A stretch of 64,000 bases of DNA from Corynebacterium sp. (GCF_022712275.1 NZ_JALAGU010000050.1:25464-89463); one strand, 5' to 3'. Positions 1-8,523 are shown, counted from the first letter of the stretch. The notes: generated by a model not told the origin, from the sequence alone. Numbers and translations: made by a program.

Positions 1-115
1 GATCAAGGGTGTGGATCCGGCCCGGCGGACCCGGTGGCCGGGCAGACCGGAGAGCGTCACTGTGTCCCCTGTCACGCCGGTCCGCCGGGGTTTCGACCCC
101 GTCCACACGCACGGG

Positions 116-121
116 TACGGT
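116..121 (+). promoter_or_regulatory. -10 box (TACGGT) of a leaderless promoter
   Basis: TANNNT hexamer 7 nt before the GTG at 129. The spacing puts the transcript start on or next to the start codon. Confidence 0.5.
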
Positions 122-128
122 GGAGTGC

Positions 129-581
129 GTGTCCCGGGAAGCCCAGAAGAATCCTTTTCCGCTGCGTGTCCGCATCGTGCAGTGGAGCTTTCTCACCGCC
201 GCGGTGATCGCCACACTGTGCCTGGCGTGGTGGCAGTGGGGGCGCTGGCACGACAGTGACGGCACCTTCCAGAACCTCGGCTACGCCCTGCAATGGCCGA
301 TCTTCGGCCTCTTCTTCATCGTGTGTTACCGCAAATACATGGAGTACGAGCGTGACCGCGCCAACGGCGACGAAGCCCCCGCCGTCACCAAGCCGACCTC
401 CCCGGACGAGATCACCGAGCTGTCCACGGACGTCCTGCCGCAGCGCCAATCCCACCAGCGCTCCGAGGACGCCGCCGACGTCTTCACCGACGACCGCCGA
501 CGCCGTGCCCGCGAAGCACGCGAAGCACGCGAGGCCCGTGACTCCGGCACCACCTCCACCGACGAGAACAGGATCTCCTGA
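129..581 (+). CDS. Small membrane protein with charged tail, unknown function
   Basis: I do not recognise a named family. The 150-residue product has two hydrophobic stretches (about residues 17-38 and 50-66) and then a soluble tail ending in an Arg/Glu-rich stretch (DDRRRRAREAREAREARD), which may be helical and could bind nucleic acid or acidic partners. The GTG at 129 is preferred over upstream starts because TACGGT at 116-121 lies 7 nt before it, the spacing of a leaderless transcript. It ends 5 nt before the DUF3817 gene, so the two are probably co-transcribed. Real coding is likely; function is unknown. Confidence 0.7.
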   Translation: MSREAQKNPFPLRVRIVQWSFLTAAVIATLCLAWWQWGRWHDSDGTFQNLGYALQWPIFGLFFIVCYRKYMEYERDRANGDEAPAVTKPTSPDEITELSTDVLPQRQSHQRSEDAADVFTDDRRRRAREAREAREARDSGTTSTDENRIS

Positions 582-586
582 ACAGC

Positions 587-982
587 ATGTCCTCCCCTGC
601 CAACCCCACGCAGAAGTCCGCCGCACCGGCCGTCGCCGCCACCCCCGAGCGCAAGCGTCGGGTCCAAGGTGCACTGACCCGCTACTCCGTCATGGCCTAC
701 ATCACCGGTGTCATGCTGCTGTGGCTCTGTGTCGACATGATCCTGCAGTACATCGTCTTCAATATCGCGGACATCGACACGCCCAGCTGGTTCAAGTTCG
801 TCGCCATCGCCCACGGCTGGATCTTCATGGTCTACTGCGTGACCTGCCTCGACCTGGGTGTCAAGGCCCGCTGGGCGCCGGGCAAGTGGGTCACCACGAT
901 CCTCGCCGGCGTCATCCCGGTGCTCTCCTTCGTGCTGGAGCGCCGTCGCCGCGACGAAGTCCGCGAAACCTTCGACCTCTGA
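587..982 (+). CDS. DUF3817 family integral membrane protein
   Basis: A 131-residue protein with about three membrane helices (around residues 34-56, 70-92 and 101-117). The pattern, with VMAYITGVMLLWLC followed by a short loop and HGWIFMVYCVTCLDLG, matches the actinobacterial DUF3817 family (family recall). The ends are polar: a basic N-terminus (PERKRRVQG) and an Arg-rich C-terminus (ERRRRDEVRE). Function of the family is not established. It follows the preceding membrane protein by 5 nt and is convergent with the M20 hydrolase; the 75-bp gap between them holds a 10-bp direct duplication (gcagagcatg at 1031-1050). Confidence 0.8.
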   Translation: MSSPANPTQKSAAPAVAATPERKRRVQGALTRYSVMAYITGVMLLWLCVDMILQYIVFNIADIDTPSWFKFVAIAHGWIFMVYCVTCLDLGVKARWAPGKWVTTILAGVIPVLSFVLERRRRDEVRETFDL

Positions 983-1057
983 CGCAGGTTCACCGCGTCA
1001 CCGCTCGTCCCTGGGTCGGGCGGGTGTCTGGCAGAGCATGGCAGAGCATGACGGAGC

Positions 1058-2440
1058 TCAGTCAACCTTGCCGGCGGCACCCGCCGGCTTCGAAGCCCCC
1101 GACGGCTCCCCTGCCCAGTCCGCCGCCGCCCAGTCGTCGTCCGGCAGACCGGTCGGACGCCACTGGTGGCCCAGGCACGCCAGCACCGCCACCGCCGCGG
1201 ACTCCGTCGTCACCGGCAGGGACGCCAGGTCCGGCAGGAATCCCGGATTGTGGTTCGAGGGGATGTCGATGTCGAGGCGCCCCGCCGCCTCCGCACGGGC
1301 CCACTGCCGACGCGGTGTGATCCCCACAGTCCAGAACAGGTAGGGGCAGCCGAAGGCGGTGGGGATGACCGGGAAGTCCTCGGACGCCGTCCACGGCTCC
1401 ATGTCCTGCGAATCCGCACCGAAGTGCGCGTCGAAGTGCGGACGCACCACCTCGAAGACCCCGGCGTCATTGTCGGTCGCGGCGAGCAGGCCGACGAAGC
1501 GGAACTCCGGCTCGCGTTCACAACCGGCCGCCACCGCCTCGGCACGCACGATGCGTTTGATGGACTCCACCGCCTTCAGCCGCCACCGCTCCGAGTAGAA
1601 CCGGCAGCTCAGCGCGATCTTCGCCGAATCGGGGATGACGTTGTTCGCCTTGCCGGCCTCTATCGAGGCGACGGTGACCACACCGAACTCCCCCGGCGGC
1701 AGTTCGCGGGAGACGATGGTCTGCAGCTTCATCACCACCGCCGCGGTGAGCACCACCGGGTCCACACCCCGGTGCGGCATCGAGGCGTGCGCACCTCGTC
1801 CGAACAGGGTGATTTCGATGGTGGTGGAGCTCGTCGTCATCGGCCCCGGCGAGCAGTACACCGTCCCGGACGGACCGGGTAGCACATGCTGGTCCAGGCA
1901 CACATCGGGCCGGGGTACCACATCACACAGACCGTCGGTGACCATGCCGTGGGCGCCGATAGCGGCCTCCTCGGCCGGCTGGAAGACCATGATGACCGTG
2001 CCGGACCAGTCCGACCGGGTGGCGTCCAGCACCGCCATGGCACCGAGCGCGGTGGCGGTGTGCGCGTCGTGGCCGCAGGCGTGCATCGTCGGCACCTGCT
2101 GGCCGTGCGCGTTGAGCTGCGAATGGGTCGAGGCGTAGGGCACGTCGGTGGCCTCGGCGACGGGCAGTCCGTCGAAGTCTGCCCGGTAGAGCACCGTCGG
2201 TCCCTCGCCGTTGCGCAGCACGGCGGTGATGCCGTAGCCGCCGATATTGGTGGTGACCTCCCAGTCCGGGAAGCGGTGCAACTCGGCGTGGATCCGGGCG
2301 GCGGTCTCCCGCTCCGCACCGGAGAGCTCCGGGTACCGGTGCAGGTCCTTGTAGAGGTCCACCTGCCAGCTCAGGTCGACGGGGCCGGCGGCTCCCACGG
2401 CGTCACTGACGATCTGGGACGGACTACCGGACACACTCAC
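1058..2440 (-). CDS. M20 family amidohydrolase / metallopeptidase
   Basis: A 460-residue M20-type zinc hydrolase of the amidohydrolase/aminoacylase group that cleaves amide bonds of N-acyl amino acids or related compounds. Visible signatures are LHRYPELSGAE near the N-terminus, the metal-binding MHACGHDAHTATALG, and FQPAEEAAIGAHGM with the catalytic Glu pair. The dimerisation domain lies in the middle. The start is a GTG with a GAGAGGAA stretch about 10 nt upstream. It follows rdgB by 37 nt on the same strand, so it is probably the last gene of rph-rdgB-amidohydrolase. Substrate cannot be told from sequence. Confidence 0.88.
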   Translation of the reverse strand: MSVSGSPSQIVSDAVGAAGPVDLSWQVDLYKDLHRYPELSGAERETAARIHAELHRFPDWEVTTNIGGYGITAVLRNGEGPTVLYRADFDGLPVAEATDVPYASTHSQLNAHGQQVPTMHACGHDAHTATALGAMAVLDATRSDWSGTVIMVFQPAEEAAIGAHGMVTDGLCDVVPRPDVCLDQHVLPGPSGTVYCSPGPMTTSSTTIEITLFGRGAHASMPHRGVDPVVLTAAVVMKLQTIVSRELPPGEFGVVTVASIEAGKANNVIPDSAKIALSCRFYSERWRLKAVESIKRIVRAEAVAAGCEREPEFRFVGLLAATDNDAGVFEVVRPHFDAHFGADSQDMEPWTASEDFPVIPTAFGCPYLFWTVGITPRRQWARAEAAGRLDIDIPSNHNPGFLPDLASLPVTTESAAVAVLACLGHQWRPTGLPDDDWAAADWAGEPSGASKPAGAAGKVD

Positions 2441-2477
2441 GGCGTCACCGGTTCCTCTCTGACTGGGGGAAGGGGTT

Positions 2478-3122
2478 TCAGTTCCCTACTGTAGCCAGCA
2501 CCCGCAGCATCGGCACCAGCTGAGCCAGTGCGCGACCACGGTGGGACAGGGCGTCCTTCTCCTCCGGGGACAACTCGGCGCTGGATCTACCGGGGGCCTC
2601 CTCCGGTTCGAACAGTGGGTCGTAGCCGAACCCGTTCTCCCCCTTCGGGCCGCGCAGCAGGGTTCCACGCCAGGTCCCGCGCACGGTCGTCTCGGCGTCC
2701 TTCCCGAGGGAGGACGCCATCTCCGCCGGCAGGGCGAGCGCGCACGCCGAGACGAAGCCTGCACCACGCCGGTCATCGGGGACGTCGGAGGTCTGGGCGA
2801 GCAGCAGGGCGTTGTTCGCCTCATCGTCACCGTGGCTGCCGGACCAGCGCGCCGAGAGGACGCCGGGCATGCCGTTGAGGGCGTCCACCGTGATGCCGGA
2901 GTCGTCGGCGACAGTGGGCAACCCGGCGTAGCGGACGCCGTCGCGTGCCTTGATCAGCGCATTGTCCTCGAAGGTCGCGCCGGTTTCCGGGGTCTCGGGG
3001 TACTCGTCGATATCACGCAGGGTGAGCAGTTCGATGCCCTCGATGCCGGCGGCGGCGAGGACGCGCTCGAGCTCACCGAGCTTCTTGGTGTTACGGGACG
3101 CCACCAGAACCTGGACGGCCAT
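2478..3122 (-). CDS. rdgB: RdgB/HAM1 non-canonical purine NTP pyrophosphatase
   Basis: Hydrolyses ITP, dITP and XTP to monophosphates and so cleans the nucleotide pool. The 214-residue protein has the family's N-terminal SRNTKKLGELERVL (substrate-binding SxNxxK), the catalytic TVADDSGITVDALNGMPG, and GFGYDPLFEPEE near the C-terminus. An insert of about ten residues in the middle (GKDAETTVRGTWRGT region) is tolerated in actinobacterial members. Its start codon is immediately next to the rph stop codon with no spacer, so translation is probably coupled to RNase PH. Confidence 0.95.
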   Translation of the reverse strand: MAVQVLVASRNTKKLGELERVLAAAGIEGIELLTLRDIDEYPETPETGATFEDNALIKARDGVRYAGLPTVADDSGITVDALNGMPGVLSARWSGSHGDDEANNALLLAQTSDVPDDRRGAGFVSACALALPAEMASSLGKDAETTVRGTWRGTLLRGPKGENGFGYDPLFEPEEAPGRSSAELSPEEKDALSHRGRALAQLVPMLRVLATVGN

Positions 3123-3893
3123 CTAGTTCCACTCCCCCAGGGTGACGGCCTCGCCCAGCTCGGCGTCGAGGGCGGCGCGCTGCAGGTCGACGAGGTCGTA
3201 GAGACCGCCCTCAGCGAGGTCGAGCAGCTCGTTGAGCTCGCCACGGCTGAACTCGGCGTGCTCGCCGGTGCCCTGGATCTCGACGAACTTTCCCTCGGCG
3301 GTCATGACGACGTTCATGTCGACGTCCGCCCGACTGTCCTCCGGATACGGCAGGTCGAGGCAGGGCACACCGTCGATGACGCCGACGGACACGGCGGCCA
3401 CCGGGTCGAGCAGCGGCTCACCGGGGACCACGCCACGCTGCCGGAGCACGGCCAGCGCATCAGCCAGGGCGACGTAGGCGCCGGTGATCGAGGCGGTGCG
3501 GGTACCGCCGTCGGCCTGGAGGACGTCACAGTCGATGTTGACCGTGTTCTCGCCGAGGGCCCGCAGATCCACGGCGGCGCGCAGGGAGCGGCCGATGAGG
3601 CGGGAGATCTCGTGGGTACGGCCCTTGACCTTGCCCTTGAGCGCCTCACGCGGCATGCGCTCGGCGGTGGCGGAGGGGAGCATGGCGTACTCGGCGGTGA
3701 GCCAGCCTTCGCCGGAGTCACGCTTGAACCGCGGCACGCCCTCGGAGACGCTGGCGGTGCACATCACGCGGGTGTTCCCGAACTCGACCAGCACGGAACC
3801 GGCGGGGTTGGTGGTGAAACCACGGGTGATACGGACCGGACGCAGTTCATTGACGGCGCGCCCGTCGAAGCGGGTGTAATCGGAGGAAGTCAT
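3123..3893 (-). CDS. rph: Ribonuclease PH
   Basis: Phosphorolytic 3'-5' exoribonuclease that trims tRNA 3' ends. The product from the ATG at 3893 is 256 residues, the usual length, and begins with the typical NELRPVRITRGF motif. Conserved stretches include EGWLTAEYAMLPSAT, REISRLIGRSLRA, and CDVLQADGGTRTASITGA with the phosphate-binding and catalytic Asp residues. A longer reading to 3968 adds 25 residues unlike the family; the -10 box TAGGCT (3906-3901) 7 nt before the chosen ATG supports the short form. It heads the operon with rdgB. Confidence 0.95.
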   Translation of the reverse strand: MTSSDYTRFDGRAVNELRPVRITRGFTTNPAGSVLVEFGNTRVMCTASVSEGVPRFKRDSGEGWLTAEYAMLPSATAERMPREALKGKVKGRTHEISRLIGRSLRAAVDLRALGENTVNIDCDVLQADGGTRTASITGAYVALADALAVLRQRGVVPGEPLLDPVAAVSVGVIDGVPCLDLPYPEDSRADVDMNVVMTAEGKFVEIQGTGEHAEFSRGELNELLDLAEGGLYDLVDLQRAALDAELGEAVTLGEWN

Positions 3894-3900
3894 GCCGGAC

Positions 3901-3906
3901 AGCCTA
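3901..3906 (-). promoter_or_regulatory. -10 box (TAGGCT) of a leaderless promoter for rph
   Basis: Minus-strand TANNNT hexamer 7 nt before the rph ATG at 3893. The spacing predicts a leaderless mRNA. Confidence 0.5.
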
Positions 3907-3927
3907 CCGGCCGGGAAGTCCCCGTCC

Positions 3928-4746
3928 TTACCGCCCCGGCGTGACCACCATGTCGGGCACCGCGACATCCACCGGCCCGTCGTAGAAGCGCCGTGCCCCG
4001 CGCAGTGCCCCCTCTACATCACCCCAGGGCGGAATGTGGGTGAGCACCAGGCGTCCCACCCCTGCCTCTGCGGCGGCCTGGCCGGCCTCCTCGCCGGACA
4101 GGTGCATCTGCGGCGGGTTGTTGCCGTTGTCGCGCTCCCCCCAGGTCGCCTCGCACAGCAGCACATCAGCACCGGCGGCGAGGGCCGCGAGATGCGGGGT
4201 GGCGGCCGTGTCCCCGGAGTAGACGAGTGAGGAACCGTCGGCGTCCTCGATACGCATGAGGTACGACTCGGTCGGGTGCACAGCGGGGGCGGCGTAGAGC
4301 CGGGCGTCGCCGATGCGGTGCTCGGTGTAGGCCGGATCGGGGAACGCGACCGGTCCCTCGGTCGGTGCGCCCCAGGTGACCATGTCGAAGATGTCGGAGA
4401 AGTCGTCGACGTCCTCGAGCCTGTCGGCGGACGCCCGGCCCAGGTGCACCGGGGCGATCGACGGTCCGAGGAGCGTGTGCCTGCGTGTCGCGGCGTCCGT
4501 CGGATGGTAGCGCTGCCACACGGCCAGTGACGGGAAGTCGAGGCAGTGGTCCGGGTGCAGGTGGGAGAACACCATGTGGACGTCACCGGGACGGTCGTGC
4601 GCCTGCAGGCGGGCGAGGACGCCGGGACCGATGTCCATGAGGATGCGCTGTCCGTCGGACATACGCAGCAGATAACCCGACGCGGCATTGTCGGGCGATG
4701 CGAGGCTGCCGGAACATCCCAGAATCGTCATCTCCATGACACGCAT
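3928..4746 (-). CDS. MBL-fold metal-dependent hydrolase (RNase Z-like)
   Basis: A metallo-beta-lactamase-fold hydrolase related to ribonuclease Z and cyclic phosphodiesterases. It shows the first metal motif FSHLHPDHCLDFP (HxHxDH), a downstream VHPTES histidine, YSGDTAAT for the bridging Asp, and a final LTHIPPWGD. The N-terminal MTILGCSGSLASP strand is typical. About 272 residues. The start could be the ATG at 4746, 4737 or 4731; I show the longest of these. It follows murI by 70 nt and may be the last gene of the clpS-to-MBL block. Actinobacterial genomes often place such a gene after murI. The true substrate is unknown. Confidence 0.85.
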   Translation of the reverse strand: MRVMEMTILGCSGSLASPDNAASGYLLRMSDGQRILMDIGPGVLARLQAHDRPGDVHMVFSHLHPDHCLDFPSLAVWQRYHPTDAATRRHTLLGPSIAPVHLGRASADRLEDVDDFSDIFDMVTWGAPTEGPVAFPDPAYTEHRIGDARLYAAPAVHPTESYLMRIEDADGSSLVYSGDTAATPHLAALAAGADVLLCEATWGERDNGNNPPQMHLSGEEAGQAAAEAGVGRLVLTHIPPWGDVEGALRGARRFYDGPVDVAVPDMVVTPGR

Positions 4747-4816
4747 TGTCCCACAGGTCGACATCCGGGCGGTGACCGGACTTACCGTAGGCTCACGTCC
4801 GCGTCCGCCGGAGTGC

Positions 4817-5671
4817 TCACCGCAGGATCTCCGGGATCTGACTCACGCTGGTGACCTGCGGCCCCAGGAACCGGCTGGCGAGATGTGCGAACCGCTGCGG
4901 GTCACCGGTGGACTCGAAGGTGTGCACCGGCTGGTCACCTTCACTGCGGTCGGCGAGGATCCCGCCCTCGTTGAGCGTGCGGTAGACGGTCTTCATCGTC
5001 TCCTCCGCGGAGTTCACCAGGGTCACGTCATCCCCCATCACCAGCTGGAGGACGCCGGTGAGCAGCGGGTAATGGGTGCAGCCGAGGACGAGGGTGTCCA
5101 CACCCTCGTCCTTCAACGGTTCCAGGTACGCCTCGGCGAGTCCGAGGATCTGGCGTCCGGTGGTGATACCGCGCTCGACGAACGGGACGAACTGGGGACA
5201 GGCCTGCGCGAAGACCTCGACGTTCGGGTTGGCGCGGAAGAGGTCCTGGTAGGCACCCGAGGTGATGGTGCCGTGCGTGCCGATGACGCCGACCCGGCCG
5301 TTGCGGGTGACGGACACAGCCCGTCGCACCGCCGGCAGGATCACCTCGATGATCGGGACCGGGTAGCGCTCGCGGGCGTCACGCAGGAAGGCGGCGGACG
5401 CGGTGTTGCAGGCCACGACGATCGTCTTGCAGCCGCGGTCGACGAGGTCGTCGGCGATGGAGGTGGCGAGCTCACGGACGACGGCCAGGGGCTTGTCACC
5501 GTATGGTGAGTTGGCGGTGTCGCCGATGTAGATCATCGACTCCTCCGGCAGCTGGTCGACAATCGCGCGGGCGACGGTGAGTCCGCCGACACCGGAGTCG
5601 AAGACGCCGATGGGGGAATTGTCGAAACCTGCTTCTGCCGTGCCTGCCATGCCTGCGGTGTCTCCTGCCAT
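4817..5671 (-). CDS. murI: Glutamate racemase
   Basis: Makes D-glutamate for peptidoglycan by cofactor-independent racemisation in the cytoplasm. The 284-residue sequence has IGVFDSGVGGLTVARAI near the N-terminus, the two catalytic cysteines in VVACNTASA and LVLGCTHYPLL, and DTANSPYG in between, all family hallmarks. A TAGGAT box (5685-5680) 8 nt before the ATG suggests a leaderless promoter of its own, although the gene also sits in line with the rhomboid gene upstream. The rhomboid-murI-MBL order is common in Corynebacterium and Mycobacterium. Confidence 0.96.
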   Translation of the reverse strand: MAGDTAGMAGTAEAGFDNSPIGVFDSGVGGLTVARAIVDQLPEESMIYIGDTANSPYGDKPLAVVRELATSIADDLVDRGCKTIVVACNTASAAFLRDARERYPVPIIEVILPAVRRAVSVTRNGRVGVIGTHGTITSGAYQDLFRANPNVEVFAQACPQFVPFVERGITTGRQILGLAEAYLEPLKDEGVDTLVLGCTHYPLLTGVLQLVMGDDVTLVNSAEETMKTVYRTLNEGGILADRSEGDQPVHTFESTGDPQRFAHLASRFLGPQVTSVSQIPEILR

Positions 5672-5679
5672 GGCGTCCG

Positions 5680-5685
5680 ATCCTA
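5680..5685 (-). promoter_or_regulatory. -10 box (TAGGAT) of a leaderless promoter for murI
   Basis: Minus-strand TAGGAT 8 nt before the murI ATG at 5671. Confidence 0.45.
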
Positions 5686-5716
5686 GTCGGATCTCCCCGG
5701 CACCCCGCCCCGGATG

Positions 5717-5781
5717 TCCGGAAGTAGTGGCGGGAGGTTGCTCAGCCCGCGCGGAACCGGCTCTTCGGCACTACTTCCGGA
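5717..5781. repeat. Inverted repeat with 13-bp arms over the rhomboid gene end
   Basis: The left arm TCCGGAAGTAGTG (5717-5729) is the exact reverse complement of CACTACTTCCGGA (5769-5781), with a 39-nt loop. The right arm includes the rhomboid stop codon (5773-5771) and its last codons. In the RNA this could form a hairpin after rhomboid and before murI, acting as a terminator or processing site. No T-tract follows. Confidence 0.6.
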
Positions 5782-6427
5782 AAGCCGGGCCAGAAGAGGC
5801 CTGCCGCCCGGTGAGGAATGCTGCGACACCGCCGCCGACCGCGCCGAAGAGGTGGCCCTGCCAGCTCACACCGGGATCACCGGGGAACAGGCCCCAGAAC
5901 AGGCCGGCGTAGACCAGTGCGACGACCACGCCGAGAGCCATCTGCCCGAAGGACTTCACGAAGAAGCCGCGCAGTACCAGGAAGGCGACCCAGCCGTAGA
6001 TGAGGATCGATGCACCGACATGCACCGTGTTCTCCGGGCCGGTGAGCCAGATCCCCACACCGCCGATGATCACCGTGCACACCGAGGAGCCCCACACGGC
6101 CTTCTGCCCGGACAGGGCGATGAGGAAGAGCAGTACAGCACATGCCGGGGTGTTCGCCAGGAGGTGGTTGACGTCCACGTGGAGGAACGGGGCGATGAAG
6201 ATCCCCCGTAGCCCCTCCAGCTCCCGGGGTTCGACGCCGTAGCCGGTGAGCCGGTAGTTCGACAGGGCGTTGACCGCCATCAGCACCCAGATGAGGACCA
6301 GGAAGGACCCGGAGGTGATCAGGGCCCTACCGGTGCGGCTGCGGCGGAAGGTCGACGGCGACTTCCCACCGGTGGTGGCGGGCACACCGGGGGACGCAGG
6401 TGTGGTCACGACATCAGTTCCGTCCAC
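5771..6427 (-). CDS. Rhomboid family intramembrane serine protease
   Basis: A 218-residue integral membrane protease of about six helices. The catalytic pair is visible: Ser in HVGASILIYGW (GxS motif) and His in SWQGHLFGAVGGG two helices later. HVDVNHLLANT carries the supporting His and Asn of the oxyanion region. The N-terminal 40 residues are cytoplasmic, polar and basic. Its start region overlaps the end of the P1 peptidase gene by about 20 nt if the first ATG is used; GTG codons just inside would shorten the overlap. Cell substrate is unknown. Confidence 0.9.
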   Translation of the reverse strand: MDGTDVVTTPASPGVPATTGGKSPSTFRRSRTGRALITSGSFLVLIWVLMAVNALSNYRLTGYGVEPRELEGLRGIFIAPFLHVDVNHLLANTPACAVLLFLIALSGQKAVWGSSVCTVIIGGVGIWLTGPENTVHVGASILIYGWVAFLVLRGFFVKSFGQMALGVVVALVYAGLFWGLFPGDPGVSWQGHLFGAVGGGVAAFLTGRQASSGPAFRK

Positions 6428-7548
6428 GAGGGTACGTCGTACATCGAGGACGCCGCGAGCACCGCATGCACCACGGCGCGCTCCGCACAGTCGGCGGCGA
6501 CCGTGGCGAGCAGGGCGAGTTCCTCACCGGGGACACCGGCACCGGTCTCTCCCCCACCGCCGGTGGACAGTGCGAAGAAGGTGTCGCCGTCCATCGGCAG
6601 GTGGGAGGGACGCACCGCCCGGGCCAGCCCGTCATGGGCGGCCATGGCGAGCCGTTCTGCCTGGGCCTTGGTGACCGGGGCGTCCGTGGCGACGACGCCG
6701 ATCACGGTATTCAGCGGAGACCCGTCGGATGCAACGGATGCAGCGGACGCATCCGGTGGCGGCAGTTTCGTCCCGCCGAGCCCTCGGGCGAGCAGTGCCG
6801 CCAGACCACCGTCGTCCGGGTCAGGGAGCCCGCCCCAGTAGCGGTCGAACTCTCCGACACCGTCGTGATCGAGCTCGGCTCCGAGGCCCCAGGGCCAGCC
6901 GGTCAAAGGATCCACGACCGAGCCGACCGGGTTGGCGACCAGGCCGACGGCGACCGTCTCCCCGGTGGGCAGGACCGCACTGGCCTGGCCGAAGCCGCCT
7001 TTGAGGGCACCGGCGGTGGCGGCACGTCCGGCACCGACACAGCCGTTGACCGACGGGCCGGTCACCCCGGGCAGTTCGTCGAGTGTGCCGAGCGCATTCA
7101 CCAGCGCCTCGCGTCCACAGTCGGCGTCAGGCCGCTCCGCCGGTGAGCCGACGGGCAGGTCGAAGATCACGGCGGCCGGGACGATGGGCACGATCGGGCC
7201 GTCCGGCACGGCGTCCCCGAAAACGGGGAATCCGATACCGCGCTCCTCGAGCCCGGACATGACTCCGCCCGCGGCGTCCAACCCGAAGGCGGAGCCACCG
7301 CACAGGGCGACGGCGTGGACCGCCTGCATGGAGTTCGAGGGCCTGAGCAGGTCGGTTTCACGGGCCCCCGGGCCGCCGCCACGGACGTCCACCGCACCGA
7401 CAGCACCGGAGGGGCAGGTGACCACGGTGACGCCGGAGGAGACCGGCGTGCCGGCGTCATCACGGGCCGGGGCATGGCCGACGGCGATGCCGGGGACGTC
7501 CGCCAGGCCGTTGACCCGGCCGGGGACCGCACCGAAGGAGGACGACAT
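6406..7548 (-). CDS. P1 (S58/DmpA-type) family peptidase
   Basis: An Ntn-type autoprocessing hydrolase related to DmpA L-aminopeptidase D-esterase. From the ATG at 7548 it is 380 residues. Family features are the N-terminal GLADVPGIAVGHA, RPSNSMQAVHAVALCGGSAFGLDAAGGVM, and the segment around GPSVNGCVGAGRAATAGALKGG before the autocleavage region. A long upstream extension in the same frame (to 7758) overlaps the DUF2017 gene and has no family similarity, so it was left out. The gene lies 14 nt after DUF2017, an arrangement seen across corynebacteria. Confidence 0.88.
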   Translation of the reverse strand: MSSSFGAVPGRVNGLADVPGIAVGHAPARDDAGTPVSSGVTVVTCPSGAVGAVDVRGGGPGARETDLLRPSNSMQAVHAVALCGGSAFGLDAAGGVMSGLEERGIGFPVFGDAVPDGPIVPIVPAAVIFDLPVGSPAERPDADCGREALVNALGTLDELPGVTGPSVNGCVGAGRAATAGALKGGFGQASAVLPTGETVAVGLVANPVGSVVDPLTGWPWGLGAELDHDGVGEFDRYWGGLPDPDDGGLAALLARGLGGTKLPPPDASAASVASDGSPLNTVIGVVATDAPVTKAQAERLAMAAHDGLARAVRPSHLPMDGDTFFALSTGGGGETGAGVPGEELALLATVAADCAERAVVHAVLAASSMYDVPSWTELMS

Positions 7549-7562
7549 GGCTGCCACGGCGT

Positions 7563-8153
7563 CTATCCCTCCTCGAATCCGTCGGGCACGTCGAGCTCGC
7601 CCATCATGGCGCTGAGCAGCGTATCCTGGTGGTAGCCGAGCCAGTCGAGGTAGTTCGCGGCGGTCTCGGCTTCCTGGGAGGATTCCCCGTGCTCCACGCG
7701 GTACACGTCGAGCTGGGCGGAGTGGTACGTGCGGATGTCTGCCACCGCATTGAGCCACGGCCCGGCCTGGTCGGTACCGATGCTGATGTTCACCGACCCG
7801 TCGGGGCCGAGGGCGTCGATGAGGATCCGGAGGTTGATCAGCTTCGCCTTGATGATGTCGGTCTCGGTGAACTGCCGGGTGACGGACGCCTCCCCCTCGA
7901 CCTCCTCCGCCCCGTCGCGGAAGAAGGAGGGCAGTAGACGGGCCAGGGCCGGGTCCTCCGGCGCGTCCGTGTGACCGGAGGGCAGGCCGGTCATCTCGGC
8001 GAGCTCGTCTTTCGGGGCTGACCGGGCGCGGCCCATGAGGGCGTCGGAGACCGTCACGGCGGAATCGCCGAGCATCTCGCGCTCCAGTGGTTCGAGACGC
8101 ATCTGGTAGCGGGTACCGCGGACCAGACCCTTCTTCTTCGTCCAGGGGATCAC
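7563..8153 (-). CDS. DUF2017 family protein
   Basis: A 196-residue cytoplasmic protein of the actinobacterial DUF2017 family, almost always encoded directly after clpS, as here (4-nt gap). Family pattern: an N-terminal MRLEPLEREML, a middle acidic linker, and a helical C-terminus with LINLRILIDAL and ANYLDWLGYHQDTLLSAMM. The context suggests a link to ClpS/ClpAP-type proteolysis, but no biochemical role is established that I know of. Confidence 0.88.
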   Translation of the reverse strand: MIPWTKKKGLVRGTRYQMRLEPLEREMLGDSAVTVSDALMGRARSAPKDELAEMTGLPSGHTDAPEDPALARLLPSFFRDGAEEVEGEASVTRQFTETDIIKAKLINLRILIDALGPDGSVNISIGTDQAGPWLNAVADIRTYHSAQLDVYRVEHGESSQEAETAANYLDWLGYHQDTLLSAMMGELDVPDGFEEG

Positions 8154-8157
8154 GTGA

Positions 8158-8463
8158 TCATCCTTCGCTGCGCTGCATGGTGGCCCACAGGCCGGCGGTC
8201 TGAAGCTTCTTCACGTCCGCCTCCACCTTGTCACGGTCCCCGGAGCTCACGATGGCCTTGCCTTCGGTGTGCACCTCCATCATCAGTGCGGTGGCACGTT
8301 TGCGGGAGTAGCCGAGCACGGTCTGGAAGACGTAGGTGACGTAGCTCATGAGGTTGACCGGATCGTCCCAGCAGATACACAGCCAGGGCAGGTCGGCCTC
8401 GGTGAGTGTGTCCGGCAGTTGCTCTGCCACAGGTGTGGCAGCCGGGGCGGCAGGAGAAGTCAT
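8158..8463 (-). CDS. clpS: ATP-dependent Clp protease adaptor ClpS
   Basis: Adaptor that hands N-degron substrates to the Clp unfoldase. The 101-residue product carries the ClpS core: WLCICWDDPVNLMSYVTYVFQ, where the DDP and Met residues line the N-degron pocket, then LGYSRKRATALMMEVHTEGKAIV. The ATG at 8463 is preferred over the GTG at 8487 because TAGTCT (8476-8471) sits 7 nt upstream of it. First gene of the block clpS-DUF2017-P1 peptidase-rhomboid. Confidence 0.95.
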   Translation of the reverse strand: MTSPAAPAATPVAEQLPDTLTEADLPWLCICWDDPVNLMSYVTYVFQTVLGYSRKRATALMMEVHTEGKAIVSSGDRDKVEADVKKLQTAGLWATMQRSEG

Positions 8464-8470
8464 GTCACCC

Positions 8471-8476
8471 AGACTA
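8471..8476 (-). promoter_or_regulatory. -10 box (TAGTCT) of a leaderless promoter for clpS
   Basis: Minus-strand TAGTCT 7 nt before the ATG at 8463; it also decides between the two possible clpS starts. Confidence 0.5.
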
Positions 8477-8509
8477 CCGGTGGTCACCGACGCGGCAACG
8501 GGACATCAC

Positions 8510-8515
8510 TACTAT
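8510..8515 (+). promoter_or_regulatory. -10 box (TACTAT) of a leaderless promoter for pncB
   Basis: TACTAT ends 8 nt before the GTG at 8524. Divergent from the clpS -10 box, with only 33 bp between the two. Confidence 0.55.
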
Positions 8516-8523
8516 GTGACAGT

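Noticed and set aside
6406..7758. 70-residue upstream extension of the P1 peptidase.
   Set aside because: It overlaps DUF2017 and does not resemble the family's N-terminus.
8269..8523. Upstream part of the pncB frame.
   Set aside because: It runs through clpS on the other strand and lacks similarity to nicotinate phosphoribosyltransferases.
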